From Nostoc sp. GT001 (GTDB lineage Bacteria; Cyanobacteriota; Cyanobacteriia; Cyanobacteriales; Nostocaceae): a DNA stretch of 34,928 bases. The stretch covers positions 625,065 to 659,992 of the forward strand of contig NZ_JAUDRJ010000003.1 in assembly GCF_030382115.1 (NCBI RefSeq). The letters run 5' to 3'. Of the stretch, positions 21,109-29,856 are shown piece by piece. The stretch's first letter is position 1; the number at the start of each line of letters is the position of its first letter. Below the pieces are notes generated by a model. It made no database searches. It saw nothing but the letters and a program-made list of their open reading frames with translations, and was not told where the DNA came from. The position numbers and the translations under genes are program-made.

Positions 21109-23268
21109 ATGAAAGAAATCCTTTATTTAGAAGTTCCAACTCCAGAAACAGAAACTGTGCGTAGTTGGTTACAAACAGATTTTGAACCTGGAAATGGAGA
21201 AAAAGTACTTACCTCGGAAGGTTTTCGCCTTCAAATACCCAGTGCTACTACACATACTGGAGTGAGTCTTTCCGAAAACTTGCCTACAGAACTTTCGGTA
21301 TTTGTCTGGTCGGTGCAACGAACTACCTATCTGAAAGTGTTTCGCTGGGCAGAAAAACCCTTTCCCGGTGAAGGAAAAATTCTGCAACGGTTGACCAAGG
21401 AAATTAGAAGCCGTTTTCCGCATCATTACCCAGAACCGCCAACAATTGATTTATCCCAGCAATCAATATTTGACGCACTAGGCTCGACTTACCCCCTTAC
21501 CGTCAAGTATTTTCAGAAAATGCCCAACGGTGAATATGACCTAACTCGTGCCTATTGGTGGGAAAAACGATGGCGCGAAGGGGTGCGGAATCCGCAGCAG
21601 CCTCGTCAAGTGGTGTTTTCGCCAGGGAGCAGCACTTCTCTACGAGAGGCTTCGCTCAGTGACCGAGGAGAAGTAGCAGGAAGGCTTTCCTCTCTGCCCC
21701 TTGTGTCCCATACTCAGTACGACATTATCTATGTCGGTGGCGCACTCGGTGCAATCCATGCGGCACTGATGGCAAAACTCGGATATAAAGTCTTGCTAGT
21801 GGAACGAATGCCCTTTGGGCGGATGAACCGAGAATGGAATATTTCGCGCGACGAGATTCAAAGCTTGGTTAACTTGGGTTTAGTCACCCCCGCTGAGTTA
21901 GAAACCATCATTGCCAGGGAATACAAAGATGGATTCAATAAGTTTTTTGATGCTAATAATCCAGCCAAACTGCGATCGCCCGTCCTCCACACACCCACAG
22001 TCCTAAATTTAGGTTTAGATTCCGAAAAATGGCTCCAAATGTGTGGGCAAAAACTGCAAGCGGCAGGCGGTGAAATTTGGGATGAAACAGAATTTATCCG
22101 TGCAGATATTGATATATCACAGGTAGTTTTGCAAGTCAAGCACTTGCCCAGTCAAATTGAGAAGCAAGTAAGTGGACGACTGCTAATAGATGCAATGGGA
22201 ACTGCGTCACCCATTGCTTGGCAATTAAATGGTGGTCGTGCCTTTGATAGTGTCTGTCCGACAGTGGGAGCGGCAATTGAGAGCGGATTTGAGCCGGGAG
22301 TATGGGATTCCCAATATGGGGACGTTCTTTACAGTCATGGAGATATTTCGCGGGGAAGGCAGTTGATTTGGGAATTGTTTCCCGCAGCTGATGATGAACT
22401 GACGATTTATTTATTTCATTACCACGAAGTCAATGCTGAAAATCCTGGTTCCTTGCTGGAGATGTACGAGGACTTTTTCACAATTTTGCCAGAGTATCGC
22501 AGGTGCGATATGGACAAATTGGTGTGGAAGAAGCCGACATTTGGGTATATACCAGGGCATTTTAGTGTAGGAAGTCGCGATCGCACAGTTGCCTTTGATC
22601 GATTGATTGCGATCGGTGATGCAGCATCACTCCAGTCTCCCCTCGTTTTCACAGGTTTTGGTTCCCTAGTTCGCAACTTAGAGCGCTTAACAACGCTGTT
22701 GGATACTGCCCTCAAACATGACTTGTTGAGTTTCCGCCACCTGAACCAAATTCGCGCCTACCAAAGCAACGTTTCCGTGACTTGGCTATTTTCCAAAGGG
22801 ATGATGGTTCCCACAGGGAAATTTTTACCACCCCAGCGGATTAACTCTATGCTCAACACCTTCTTTGGGCTGTTAGCAGACGAACCGCCAGAGGTAGCAG
22901 ATAACTTTATCAAAGATCGGTGTGATTGGTTAACCTTTAACCGCCTAGCACTCAAAGCCGCTAGAAAAAATCCTGCCTTGCTTTTATGGATTTGGGAACT
23001 TGCTGGGCCCAGGGATTTGCTCAGATGGCTTGGTAGTTATTTCAACTTTGGTCGTCATGCCCTAGTTAGTGCTTTATTAAGTCCGTGGTTCCCGCACTTC
23101 TTAAACCGGGTAGGTTTTTGGCTAGAACCCCGGAATCCAGGCTTGTGGCTGTGGCTATTGGCGATTAATTATGCGATCGCCACAGGCAAACCGCGATCGC
23201 CAAGTCAGGTAGCAAAAAGCAACCCAGAAGCCATAATTCCGAAGTCAGAAGCAAGGATTCTGAATTAG
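21109..23268 (+). CDS. cruA: CruA/CruP-type lycopene cyclase (FAD-binding)
   Basis: A 719-aa thylakoid- or membrane-associated flavoprotein of the CruA/CruP lycopene cyclase group, which makes beta or gamma-type end groups of carotenoids. An N-terminal region of about 200 residues (YPLTVKYFQKMPNGEYDLTR) precedes the dinucleotide site YDIIYVGGALGAIHAA with LLVERMP about 24 residues on. MNREWNISRDEIQSLVNLG, LLIDAMGTASPIA, GRQLIWELFPA and IAIGDAASLQSPLVFTGFGSL are family motifs. Hydrophobic C-terminal helices (LLLWIWELAGPRDLLRWLG and GLWLWLLAINYAIA) may hold it in the membrane. The long N- and C-terminal parts favour CruA over CruP; I could not align them. Residues about 176-189, just before the FAD domain, are encoded by a dispersed DNA repeat. 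Confidence 0.82.
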   Translation: MKEILYLEVPTPETETVRSWLQTDFEPGNGEKVLTSEGFRLQIPSATTHTGVSLSENLPTELSVFVWSVQRTTYLKVFRWAEKPFPGEGKILQRLTKEIRSRFPHHYPEPPTIDLSQQSIFDALGSTYPLTVKYFQKMPNGEYDLTRAYWWEKRWREGVRNPQQPRQVVFSPGSSTSLREASLSDRGEVAGRLSSLPLVSHTQYDIIYVGGALGAIHAALMAKLGYKVLLVERMPFGRMNREWNISRDEIQSLVNLGLVTPAELETIIAREYKDGFNKFFDANNPAKLRSPVLHTPTVLNLGLDSEKWLQMCGQKLQAAGGEIWDETEFIRADIDISQVVLQVKHLPSQIEKQVSGRLLIDAMGTASPIAWQLNGGRAFDSVCPTVGAAIESGFEPGVWDSQYGDVLYSHGDISRGRQLIWELFPAADDELTIYLFHYHEVNAENPGSLLEMYEDFFTILPEYRRCDMDKLVWKKPTFGYIPGHFSVGSRDRTVAFDRLIAIGDAASLQSPLVFTGFGSLVRNLERLTTLLDTALKHDLLSFRHLNQIRAYQSNVSVTWLFSKGMMVPTGKFLPPQRINSMLNTFFGLLADEPPEVADNFIKDRCDWLTFNRLALKAARKNPALLLWIWELAGPRDLLRWLGSYFNFGRHALVSALLSPWFPHFLNRVGFWLEPRNPGLWLWLLAINYAIATGKPRSPSQVAKSNPEAIIPKSEARILN
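21634..21674. repeat. Dispersed palindromic repeat inside the lycopene cyclase gene, copy 3
   Basis: ACTTCTCTACGAGAGGCTTCG (from 21634) matches the repeat at 3669 in about 20 of 22 bases. ACTTCTC at 21634-21640 and GAGAAGT at 21668-21674 are perfect inverted arms. It is in frame, without a stop, and encodes T-S-L-R-E-A-S-L-S-D-R-G-E-V in a linker. Confidence 0.75.
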
Positions 23269-23315
23269 TCATGAGTCATTAGTCATTAGTATTAGACAAA
23301 TGACTAATGACAACT
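23269..23315. repeat. Heptameric repeats between convergent genes
   Basis: AGTCATT units (CATGAGTCATTAGTCATTAG) face an inverted ATGACTAATGAC, so the array can also fold as a hairpin (TAGTCATTAGT with ACTAATGACTA-type arms). It may act as a bidirectional terminator for the lycopene cyclase and coiled-coil genes. Confidence 0.65.
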
Positions 23316-23320
23316 AATTC

Positions 23321-24847
23321 CTAACTCTTGGGGCGAAAATTCGGCAGTTCTACAGATGCCAATGACTTACGCCCCTTGGGTGGACGCTGGGGATAAACTA
23401 CTGGTGAAGGTGAATTGTCATCATTGGTGCTATCACCTAATGACTCTGAGGACAAATCACTTGCTGACAATTGTGAAACTTCTGACCAGTAGTCTTCAGT
23501 TTCTCCAACAGGCGTTTCGGTTTGAGATGGATTAGAGGAAAGCAGTAAGTTATTGGCTGGTGAAAGCACAGAATCCGTCGTCCAAGAGGTAGAGGTAGTT
23601 GCAGGAGGATTAATTTCTGCCTCCAAATCTTCCTCCTGTGGATTTTCTAGTTCCTCATCGTCTTCTAAGATTGTTGCTAAAGTCTCCCAAATAGGAACAT
23701 CACTAACATCCGTTTTCGCAGCAGGTGGTGGTGATGTAGATGCAGGCTGGGAGGTGAAAAACATTTGAATTAGACTATCTAATTGCTGATCTAAATTTGA
23801 TGAACCCGAAGGTGAAACCGCTTCCGTTGTTTCTGGAGAATCATCAACTTGTGCAGATGGCGCAGGTTGTGTTGGTGTTGGCGTGTCTTTCTTAACTGTC
23901 CAGTTCCAAGGAGATGATGGCGGCGTCGCAGAGGCTTCATTTCTTTGGAAGGGGATTGGTGCTGAAGGTTCACCCCAAGAATTATCTAGATCGTTACTCA
24001 AGGATTCTTCTTCTGCTGACCAAGGTTGAATTGGCTGTGCGTTAGGAAATAAAGACCGAGCTTTTCTAGAAAATCTTCCTTGGCTACTAGTTATGTCTTT
24101 AGGATGTTTTGCAGCATCCTCTAAGGAGTCATAGCTAGGAACCGATGTATCTAGACATTTTTCCAAAGCTGCTTTGAATTGCAGCGTCTGGCGTTGTTGT
24201 CGCATCAGTCTTGTACGTAACTCCCGACAAACATTTTCTGATTGCAATAACTGCTGAGATTGTTCGTTGTTATTAGTGTGTAGCAACGTACATTCTCGCT
24301 CTAACTGGGCCAGGCGTTGTTGGCTAATTTGTAGCTGTGCTTTATAAGTATCAGTGAAAATTTCCTGACGTTGAACAGTTTGTACAGCAGTTTCTAATTG
24401 TTGAAATAAAGATTTTATCTGTTCTTGAGCCGCAGCTAGTTCCTGAGTGTGTTGGTTGAGCATCGACTCACTAACGCTAGAACGCGTTTTCTGCCACTGC
24501 AAAACCTTTTCTGACTCAGCTAGGTTGTCTTTTAGCTGCTCCACTTGTGCATACAAATTATTGTTAGCCGCACGTAATTCTTCGTTCAATGCCAGCAGGT
24601 TCTGAAATTCCGAGTCAATAAGTGCTTGTTTGCCGCTTTCAGGCTCTGCAACCCAGTCCTGCTGGGTGGTATCTTGTGAAAATTGTCTATCTTCAGCTGG
24701 CATGAGGAGTGGCAGTTTTTTAACTGTCATATTGTCATTAGGCACAACTGAGTAAAAGGGACAACTCGCCTGTTCTGATTGTGGCGAATTAGCAGAATTT
24801 AGGGATTCCATCACAACCCCCTTGTTTGAGGTGTCAGCTTCATTCAT
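23321..24847 (-). CDS. Hypothetical coiled-coil protein with disordered tail (508 aa)
   Basis: Unrecognised. Residues 1-65 are variable. Residues about 70-235 are a long heptad-rich coiled coil (LNEELRAANNNLYAQVEQLKDN, then WQKTRSSVSESMLNQHTQEL, QEQIKSLFQQLETAVQTVQ and RLAQLERECTLLHTNNNEQ). Residues 240-508 are Ser/Pro/Thr/Glu-rich and probably disordered, ending in a short basic block (YPQRPPKGRKSLASVELPNFRP) that could be a conserved peptide motif. No signal or membrane span. The shape is that of a cytoplasmic scaffold or filament protein. ATG 24847 (or GTG 24850) follows AGGTGAG. It is convergent with the lycopene cyclase gene. Confidence 0.7.
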   Translation of the reverse strand: MNEADTSNKGVVMESLNSANSPQSEQASCPFYSVVPNDNMTVKKLPLLMPAEDRQFSQDTTQQDWVAEPESGKQALIDSEFQNLLALNEELRAANNNLYAQVEQLKDNLAESEKVLQWQKTRSSVSESMLNQHTQELAAAQEQIKSLFQQLETAVQTVQRQEIFTDTYKAQLQISQQRLAQLERECTLLHTNNNEQSQQLLQSENVCRELRTRLMRQQRQTLQFKAALEKCLDTSVPSYDSLEDAAKHPKDITSSQGRFSRKARSLFPNAQPIQPWSAEEESLSNDLDNSWGEPSAPIPFQRNEASATPPSSPWNWTVKKDTPTPTQPAPSAQVDDSPETTEAVSPSGSSNLDQQLDSLIQMFFTSQPASTSPPPAAKTDVSDVPIWETLATILEDDEELENPQEEDLEAEINPPATTSTSWTTDSVLSPANNLLLSSNPSQTETPVGETEDYWSEVSQLSASDLSSESLGDSTNDDNSPSPVVYPQRPPKGRKSLASVELPNFRPKS

Positions 24848-25862
24848 CACTCTTGACTCACCTGCTTAAAAATATTCAGCAGCGCTGGCATTAGCATTGC
24901 TTATAAACTGTGTCTAATCAGGGTTTGCTCTAGAAGCTAAGTTTAACTCTCTCCAAGCACCAGCAATTAATTATCAATTGGTGTTCCCCATTTTGTATCT
25001 AGACTGATGCCGTTATAACACTATGATGCTCTGCCCCGTCAAGAAGAGGTATAAGGGGAACTCTGGCCGCCTTCGAGGATAGGTGGGAGGGAGGAGAAAC
25101 CCGATACATTAAAAATTAAACTGTATTGGCTAGCTGAGGAAGTTTTTGACATGAAAAAACTGCCTAACCTTATACTTTATTTTTTATAATCGCATCTGTC
25201 TTAAGAGATAAATTATGATTGTCTCCTGAAATACATTTTGTAATACCTTATTTAGTACTTAAATATAGATATCCGTACAAGTATCTACTGTTCAATGATA
25301 ATTCTGTAATTTTAAGCGATCGCTATTTAATGTCAGCAAACAACTAAGAGCTTTCGCTATAACTGCAATGTTAAGAGATCCCGAAATACGCGAGTAAATA
25401 CTTATAAAGTCTTAACAAAGACGTAACAAGTCGTCTAAGTAAAATATAAAACTTTTTTAAAGAGTAATCTCAACTTAGTTAGGGCTTTTTTCTCGATAAA
25501 TACATTGCCAGTAAGCAATTGCAGGTTTTATTGGTTATAAGCTTTTAGATCGACTTATCTTCAATACGTCAAGTTTGTTTAATGACTGGAATAAAATCGT
25601 TTAAAGTATACTTTACTACTTAGAAATATTATTTACACTGTATATTAATTTACAATAAAAATATTGAATTTGAGCATTACTACGGATACTCATTTTAATT
25701 ATTTTATTAAAGAATAATCGTAATAACCGCGTTTTCTATTAGAAATGAAGTAATTATAAAGACCATAATTACTGGCAATTCATCTGGTTGTAGCGCGAAA
25801 TAAAGTGCTGTGGCAGTTAGGCTTTTTCAAAAAAATCAAAATTTCAAATAGGGGTGCTAAAG
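24848..25862. other. One-kilobase AT-rich intergenic region
   Basis: No ORF with coding character in either strand. It probably holds the divergent promoters of the coiled-coil gene and the sulfur gene group. A G-rich patch (25070-25100) stands out from the AT-rich remainder, and TAAAGTATACTTTA at 25602-25615 is a perfect 14-bp palindrome. I could not identify an RNA family in it. Confidence 0.6.
25602..25615. promoter_or_regulatory. Perfect 14-bp palindrome, candidate operator
   Basis: TAAAGTATACTTTA, about 250 bp upstream of the class-V PLP enzyme gene. The AT-rich context makes such palindromes less surprising. Confidence 0.3.
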
Positions 25863-27317
25863 ATGACTGATGTACTTGGAATGGGTGTAAATATCAAGCA
25901 AGAGACTGCTAAATTGCCGCTGCTTGTAGAAAATTGTGACAGCTTTTGGGACAAAGAAATCAGACCGTTATTTACAGATGAGTCTCTATCTTTCAAGGTG
26001 AAAACTCTTAACGGAAACTATGTCAAGTACGTCAACTTGGATAATGGAGCTACAACCACACCATTTGCAACCCTGAAGCAATACGTGGACGAAATGCTTG
26101 ACACCTATGGCAGTGTACATCGAGGTTCTGGGCAAAAATCCATCATCACTACACGAGAATATGACGCTAGTCGGAACGTGATTCGGGACTTTGTAGGGTC
26201 ATCTTCAGACAACTATGTCATCTTTGCGAAGAATACAACAGAAGCAATTAACGGAGCCGCCACACTGTGGGCAAAAAAACCTGGGAAAATCTTAGTTTCT
26301 GATATTGAGCATTCATCTAACCTGCTGCCTTGGGTTACTAGAGACGAAGTTGTGCAGTACAGAACCCAGCCCGATGGAAGTGTAAATGTCGCAGAAATTG
26401 AAGATATTTTTAAAGCACACCAAAATCTCCCCGAAGCCGAGCAAATTAAGTTAGTAACTATTACAGGTGCTTCGACAATTACAGGTTACAGACCCCCAAT
26501 TTACGAAATTGCAGCTTTAGCACATCGGTATGGTGCGAAGATATTTGCCGACGTGTGTCAGTTAATTCAGCATGAACGAGTTGATATGCGTGCTGATGAT
26601 GACCCATGTCATTTAGATTTTGTGGCTTTCTCTGGACACAAGATGTATGCCCCTTATGGAACCGGGGTTTTGCTGGGGCCAAAGGAATTTTTTGATAGTT
26701 CCTACCCTTATCAAATTGGGGGTGGAAACCTGCCTTATATCACCAGAAACCTAGAGATTAAGCGTTTTTATACAGAACGGGCCCATGACCCCGGAACACC
26801 AAATGCAATGGGTGCGATCGCCATTGCCAAGGCGATTGAAATTATCGAAGAAGTGGGGCGCGATCGCATTGCTCAGTATGAACACTCTCTAGTTGAATTT
26901 ACATATACACGGCTTGGGCTGATTTCTGGTGTCAAAATACATATCCCCGGAGATAACTTAGCCCATGTTATTCCCTTCGATATTGATGGATTTGATGGAC
27001 GCTTAGTAGCAGAAATTTTGGCACAAGAATACGGTATTGGCGTTCGGGCTGGGGCTTTCTGCACTTATGAATATATTCGCAAACTCAAGAATGTTTCAGA
27101 CGAGAAAGACTATGAGATTGCTGAGGAAGTAGATAGAGGAATTACACGTAATATTCCTAGTATTATCCGAGCCAGTTTTGCTGTATATAATACATTAGAA
27201 GATTGCGATCGCTTTATAAATGCGATCGCTCAAATAGCTAAAAACGGATTGGCTCACTATTTGCCACACTATACCCAAGATCAGATAACTGGTGTTTGGA
27301 CAGCGATAAACAGCTAG
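25863..27317 (+). CDS. Class-V PLP-dependent enzyme (cysteine desulfurase-like)
   Basis: A 484-aa fold-type I PLP enzyme of the SufS/CsdA superfamily. YVNLDNGATTTPF and YGSVHRGSGQKS open the fold. FAKNTTEAING binds the PLP phosphate, VSDIEHSSNLLPW has the ring-stacking His, and IFADVCQLIQHERV carries the Asp230 that contacts the pyridine. DFVAFSGHKMYAPYGTGVLLG holds the PLP Lys260. GIGVRAGAFCTYEYI places Cys400 where desulfurases have their persulfide Cys. The length exceeds SufS (about 410) through a longer N-terminus and the insert around 160-195. ATG 25863 is favoured by AGGGGTG 6-7 bases upstream; an in-frame GTG lies at 25854. It is followed by sulfite oxidase-like and TauE/SafE genes, so a desulfurase or desulfinase role is plausible but not proven. 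Confidence 0.88.
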   Translation: MTDVLGMGVNIKQETAKLPLLVENCDSFWDKEIRPLFTDESLSFKVKTLNGNYVKYVNLDNGATTTPFATLKQYVDEMLDTYGSVHRGSGQKSIITTREYDASRNVIRDFVGSSSDNYVIFAKNTTEAINGAATLWAKKPGKILVSDIEHSSNLLPWVTRDEVVQYRTQPDGSVNVAEIEDIFKAHQNLPEAEQIKLVTITGASTITGYRPPIYEIAALAHRYGAKIFADVCQLIQHERVDMRADDDPCHLDFVAFSGHKMYAPYGTGVLLGPKEFFDSSYPYQIGGGNLPYITRNLEIKRFYTERAHDPGTPNAMGAIAIAKAIEIIEEVGRDRIAQYEHSLVEFTYTRLGLISGVKIHIPGDNLAHVIPFDIDGFDGRLVAEILAQEYGIGVRAGAFCTYEYIRKLKNVSDEKDYEIAEEVDRGITRNIPSIIRASFAVYNTLEDCDRFINAIAQIAKNGLAHYLPHYTQDQITGVWTAINS

Positions 27318-27329
27318 TTTTTTCAGAGC

Positions 27330-27440
27330 ATTGGAAGAAGCAGAGGGGCAGAGGCGCAGAGGGGAAAGACTTACTGCAACTTCTCCCCTACTCCTTCATT
27401 CTCTATATTCTTAATTACGAATTACGAATTAAAAGGGGGT
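27330..27440. repeat. Low-complexity repeats between PLP enzyme and molybdoenzyme genes
   Basis: GCAGAGGGGCAGAGGCGCAG units, then ATTACGA heptamers (27414-27430). They fill much of the 129-bp gap. A GGGGG ribosome site follows at 27435. Confidence 0.7.
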
Positions 27441-27446
27441 AATAGC

Positions 27447-28733
27447 TTGAGTGATAAAAACCTCTTTGACCAGGAAGATTATCTACAGGCACGGGTTGAT
27501 GAGTGCATCTGGCAAAAAAGTACAGATGCGGGTATTTCGCGCCAGCGCTTTCTGAAAATACTTGCCACTATGGTTGGTGGCACAGCCATTGCAGGGTTAG
27601 CTAAACCTGCACCTGCTCAGAGTCAGACAGCTATTAAAACTAAAGGCAGCAAAATACTTAAGCCATTACCACCAGGGTACATCTCTCATAGCAAAGGCAC
27701 ATTAGAGATGAACTGGGAAGCGATGTATGGGCGTGGCTATTTAGTACCAAATGATTGGTTCTATGTTCACAACCGCAGCGCACCGCCGACCTTTGAACCA
27801 TCTACATGGCGTTTGCAAATTCATGGAACTGGCGTTTCTGCCCCCTGCGAGTTTACTTACGATGAAATCATCGCCATGCCATCCATCTCAGTCACTTGCG
27901 CTATTGAGTGTGCTGCTAACGGTCGGCGCTTCTTTGAAGAAGCTTACAACACACCACTCCCTGGAACACGGTGGAGACTTGGGGCTATTGGTGTGGCTGA
28001 GTGGACTGGTGTACCACTTGGTATGTTATTAGAACGATCTGGACTGAAATCCACAGCAAAAGATGTACTCGTTGAGGGTGCAGATGTGGATTCGTTGGAC
28101 TCAAAGGAAACAAATAAATCCAAGTTCAGCAGTGTAGTTCCAATTAGCAAAGCATTAGCAGATAACTCGCTCGTCGTCTACGCCATGAATGGAGAACCAT
28201 TACCTCCAGATCATGGTCAGCCGTGCCGTGTGTTATTCCCTGGTTGGGGAGGAAACGCCAACGTTAAATGGATTGAGCGGATTGAAGTTTCTGAAACACC
28301 GATATATACCCAGTGGGTGACAGAGCAGATGGTGCTGGTTGGTGCAGACTACCCAGCGATCGCACCCTATAAAGGTAAACTGATTACCTATCAAAATGTT
28401 AAGAGCGCTTTCGAGTTGGCTTGGCCAGCTACGCTTTCGGCTAAAACCCACTTACTACGCGGACGTTCTTGGTCTGGGAAAGGAAAGATTGTCCGTGTAG
28501 AAGTCAGCCTAGATGGCGGTAAAACTTGGCAATTTGCACGACTGAGAGAACCAAATTTTCCATTTGCGTGGGTACGCTGGGACATTGAATGGAATCCACT
28601 TCCTGGGGAATATTTTCTCCAGGCTCGTGCTACTGACAATTTAGGTAATACACAACCGAGTACAGTTCCGTGGAATGACTCTGGATTGCTTTACGGAGGT
28701 GTTGTTAGCCATCCGGTGACAGTACAAGGTTAA
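27447..28733 (+). CDS. Sulfite oxidase-type molybdopterin enzyme
   Basis: A 428-aa molybdenum-cofactor enzyme of the sulfite oxidase/SorA group, expected to oxidise sulfite to sulfate outside the cytoplasm. The N-terminus has an export signal (SRQRFLKILATMVGGTAIAG, cleavage near APAQSQ) in which the usual twin Arg is Arg-Gln. FYVHNRSAPPTFEPSTWRLQ starts the cofactor domain. VTCAIECAANGRRFFEE supplies the probable Mo-ligand Cys155. WTGVPLGMLLERSG, PLPPDHGQPCRVLFPGWGG and NVKWIERIEVS are standard. Residues about 310-425 are the Ig-like dimerisation domain (VEVSLDGGKTWQFARL). No heme domain is present. TTG start at 27447, with GGGGG upstream; the next gene follows after 35 bp. Confidence 0.92.
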   Translation: MSDKNLFDQEDYLQARVDECIWQKSTDAGISRQRFLKILATMVGGTAIAGLAKPAPAQSQTAIKTKGSKILKPLPPGYISHSKGTLEMNWEAMYGRGYLVPNDWFYVHNRSAPPTFEPSTWRLQIHGTGVSAPCEFTYDEIIAMPSISVTCAIECAANGRRFFEEAYNTPLPGTRWRLGAIGVAEWTGVPLGMLLERSGLKSTAKDVLVEGADVDSLDSKETNKSKFSSVVPISKALADNSLVVYAMNGEPLPPDHGQPCRVLFPGWGGNANVKWIERIEVSETPIYTQWVTEQMVLVGADYPAIAPYKGKLITYQNVKSAFELAWPATLSAKTHLLRGRSWSGKGKIVRVEVSLDGGKTWQFARLREPNFPFAWVRWDIEWNPLPGEYFLQARATDNLGNTQPSTVPWNDSGLLYGGVVSHPVTVQG

Positions 28734-28768
28734 TCACACCAAGTCAGTCTTTAGAAAAAGAATTATTT

Positions 28769-29560
28769 ATGATTGATTTTAGTTGGTTAATTTTAGTGAG
28801 TGGGGGTTTAATATCTGGAGTCATAGCTGGACTTTTAGGAATAGGTGGCGGTATTATCACAATTCCTCTTTTAGTCACACTAGGTTATACTCCCGTTCAG
28901 GCGATCGCTACTAGTAGCCTTGCTATTGTGATTACTTCAATTTCTGGAAGTTTGCAGAATTGGTGGATGGGCTACTTTGACTTTAAACGAGTAATATATT
29001 TAGGAATTCCAGCTTTTCTAACTACTGGAATAGGTGTATATTTCGCCAATAAAATTCCATCTTATATAATACTCTTTACATTTGGCATCATACTACTTGC
29101 TAATATCTATCTGATTGAGCTTCGCAAGCAACTGTCATTCCAGGAAAAAGAAGATACAGTCCGAGTATTTAACCCATTAGTTTCTAAAATTGGCACTGGG
29201 GGAGCAGCAGGAATTTTAGCAGGTTTATTCGGCTTAGGTGGCGGTACGATTATGGTTCCGCTGCAAATGTTATTACTGGGAGAAGAAATTAAAGTAGCAA
29301 TTCAGACTAGTTTGGGCGTGATTGTCATCACTGCTTTAGCTGCTTGTACAGGACATACATTAGAAGGAAATATTCTGTTTACTCAAGGTATAGTTCTGGG
29401 ATGTGGCGGTCTTTTAGGCGTTCAAATGAGTACTCGCACATTGCCAAAACTACCAGATTATACTGTGAGTTTAGTGCTTCGTATTTTCTTAGGAATACTA
29501 TCAATTTATATTTTTTGGGAAGCTTGGATAAATTATCAACAAATCATTATTAATTCGTAA
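28769..29560 (+). CDS. TauE/SafE (TSUP) family sulfur-anion exporter
   Basis: A 263-aa membrane protein with about eight spans arranged as two related halves. Each half carries the family signature: GVIAGLLGIGGGIITIPLL with QAIATSSLAIVITS, and GILAGLFGLGGGTIMVPLQ with VAIQTSLGVIVIT. TSUP members export sulfite, sulfoacetate or related organosulfonates. Position 35 bp after the sulfite oxidase-like gene, on the same strand, supports a sulfite-related substrate. ATG at 28769; GAAAAAG upstream is a weak ribosome site, as expected if translation is coupled with the previous gene. Confidence 0.92.
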   Translation: MIDFSWLILVSGGLISGVIAGLLGIGGGIITIPLLVTLGYTPVQAIATSSLAIVITSISGSLQNWWMGYFDFKRVIYLGIPAFLTTGIGVYFANKIPSYIILFTFGIILLANIYLIELRKQLSFQEKEDTVRVFNPLVSKIGTGGAAGILAGLFGLGGGTIMVPLQMLLLGEEIKVAIQTSLGVIVITALAACTGHTLEGNILFTQGIVLGCGGLLGVQMSTRTLPKLPDYTVSLVLRIFLGILSIYIFWEAWINYQQIIINS

Positions 29561-29664
29561 TTCGTATAATTACAGCAGGTTTAATTTATTTTCACCACAT
29601 ACCTTGTAGTGAAATAGCAATGATCGTAGGTGTTCACTTAAGCTAAAACGATTTTCAAATCTTG

Positions 29665-29685
29665 TTTCCAGCCATAGGCTGGAAA
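29665..29685. terminator. Hairpin downstream of the sulfur gene group
   Basis: TTTCCAGCC-ATA-GGCTGGAAA is a perfect 9-bp stem with a 3-base loop, about 105 bp after the TauE/SafE stop. No T-run follows on the plus strand, so it is a weak terminator or a transcript-end hairpin. The rest of 29561-29856 has no gene. Confidence 0.45.
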
Positions 29686-29823
29686 TGTTACTCATTGTGC
29701 TACTACCAAAGTCAGGAAGCCGGAGCGGAGCCTCAATGAGGGTTATTCCTAGTCCATTGGTGAGAACGAGGCAACCTAAATTTGATGTTTGTAGTAGTGT
29801 CCACCCTACAGTTATTGCTAATC

Positions 29824-29852
29824 ACAATTACGAATTACGAATTACGAATTAT
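29824..29852. repeat. ATTACGA tandem heptamers
   Basis: Three to four units of ATTACGA end within a few bases of the stop of the minus-strand propeller protein gene. The same heptamer appears at about 27414. Confidence 0.8.
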
Positions 29853-29856
29853 TCGC

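Noticed and set aside
23553..23768. 71-aa plus-strand frame opposite the coiled-coil gene
   Set aside because: Low-complexity Ser/Gly shadow of the Ser/Pro/Glu-rich tail codons on the other strand.
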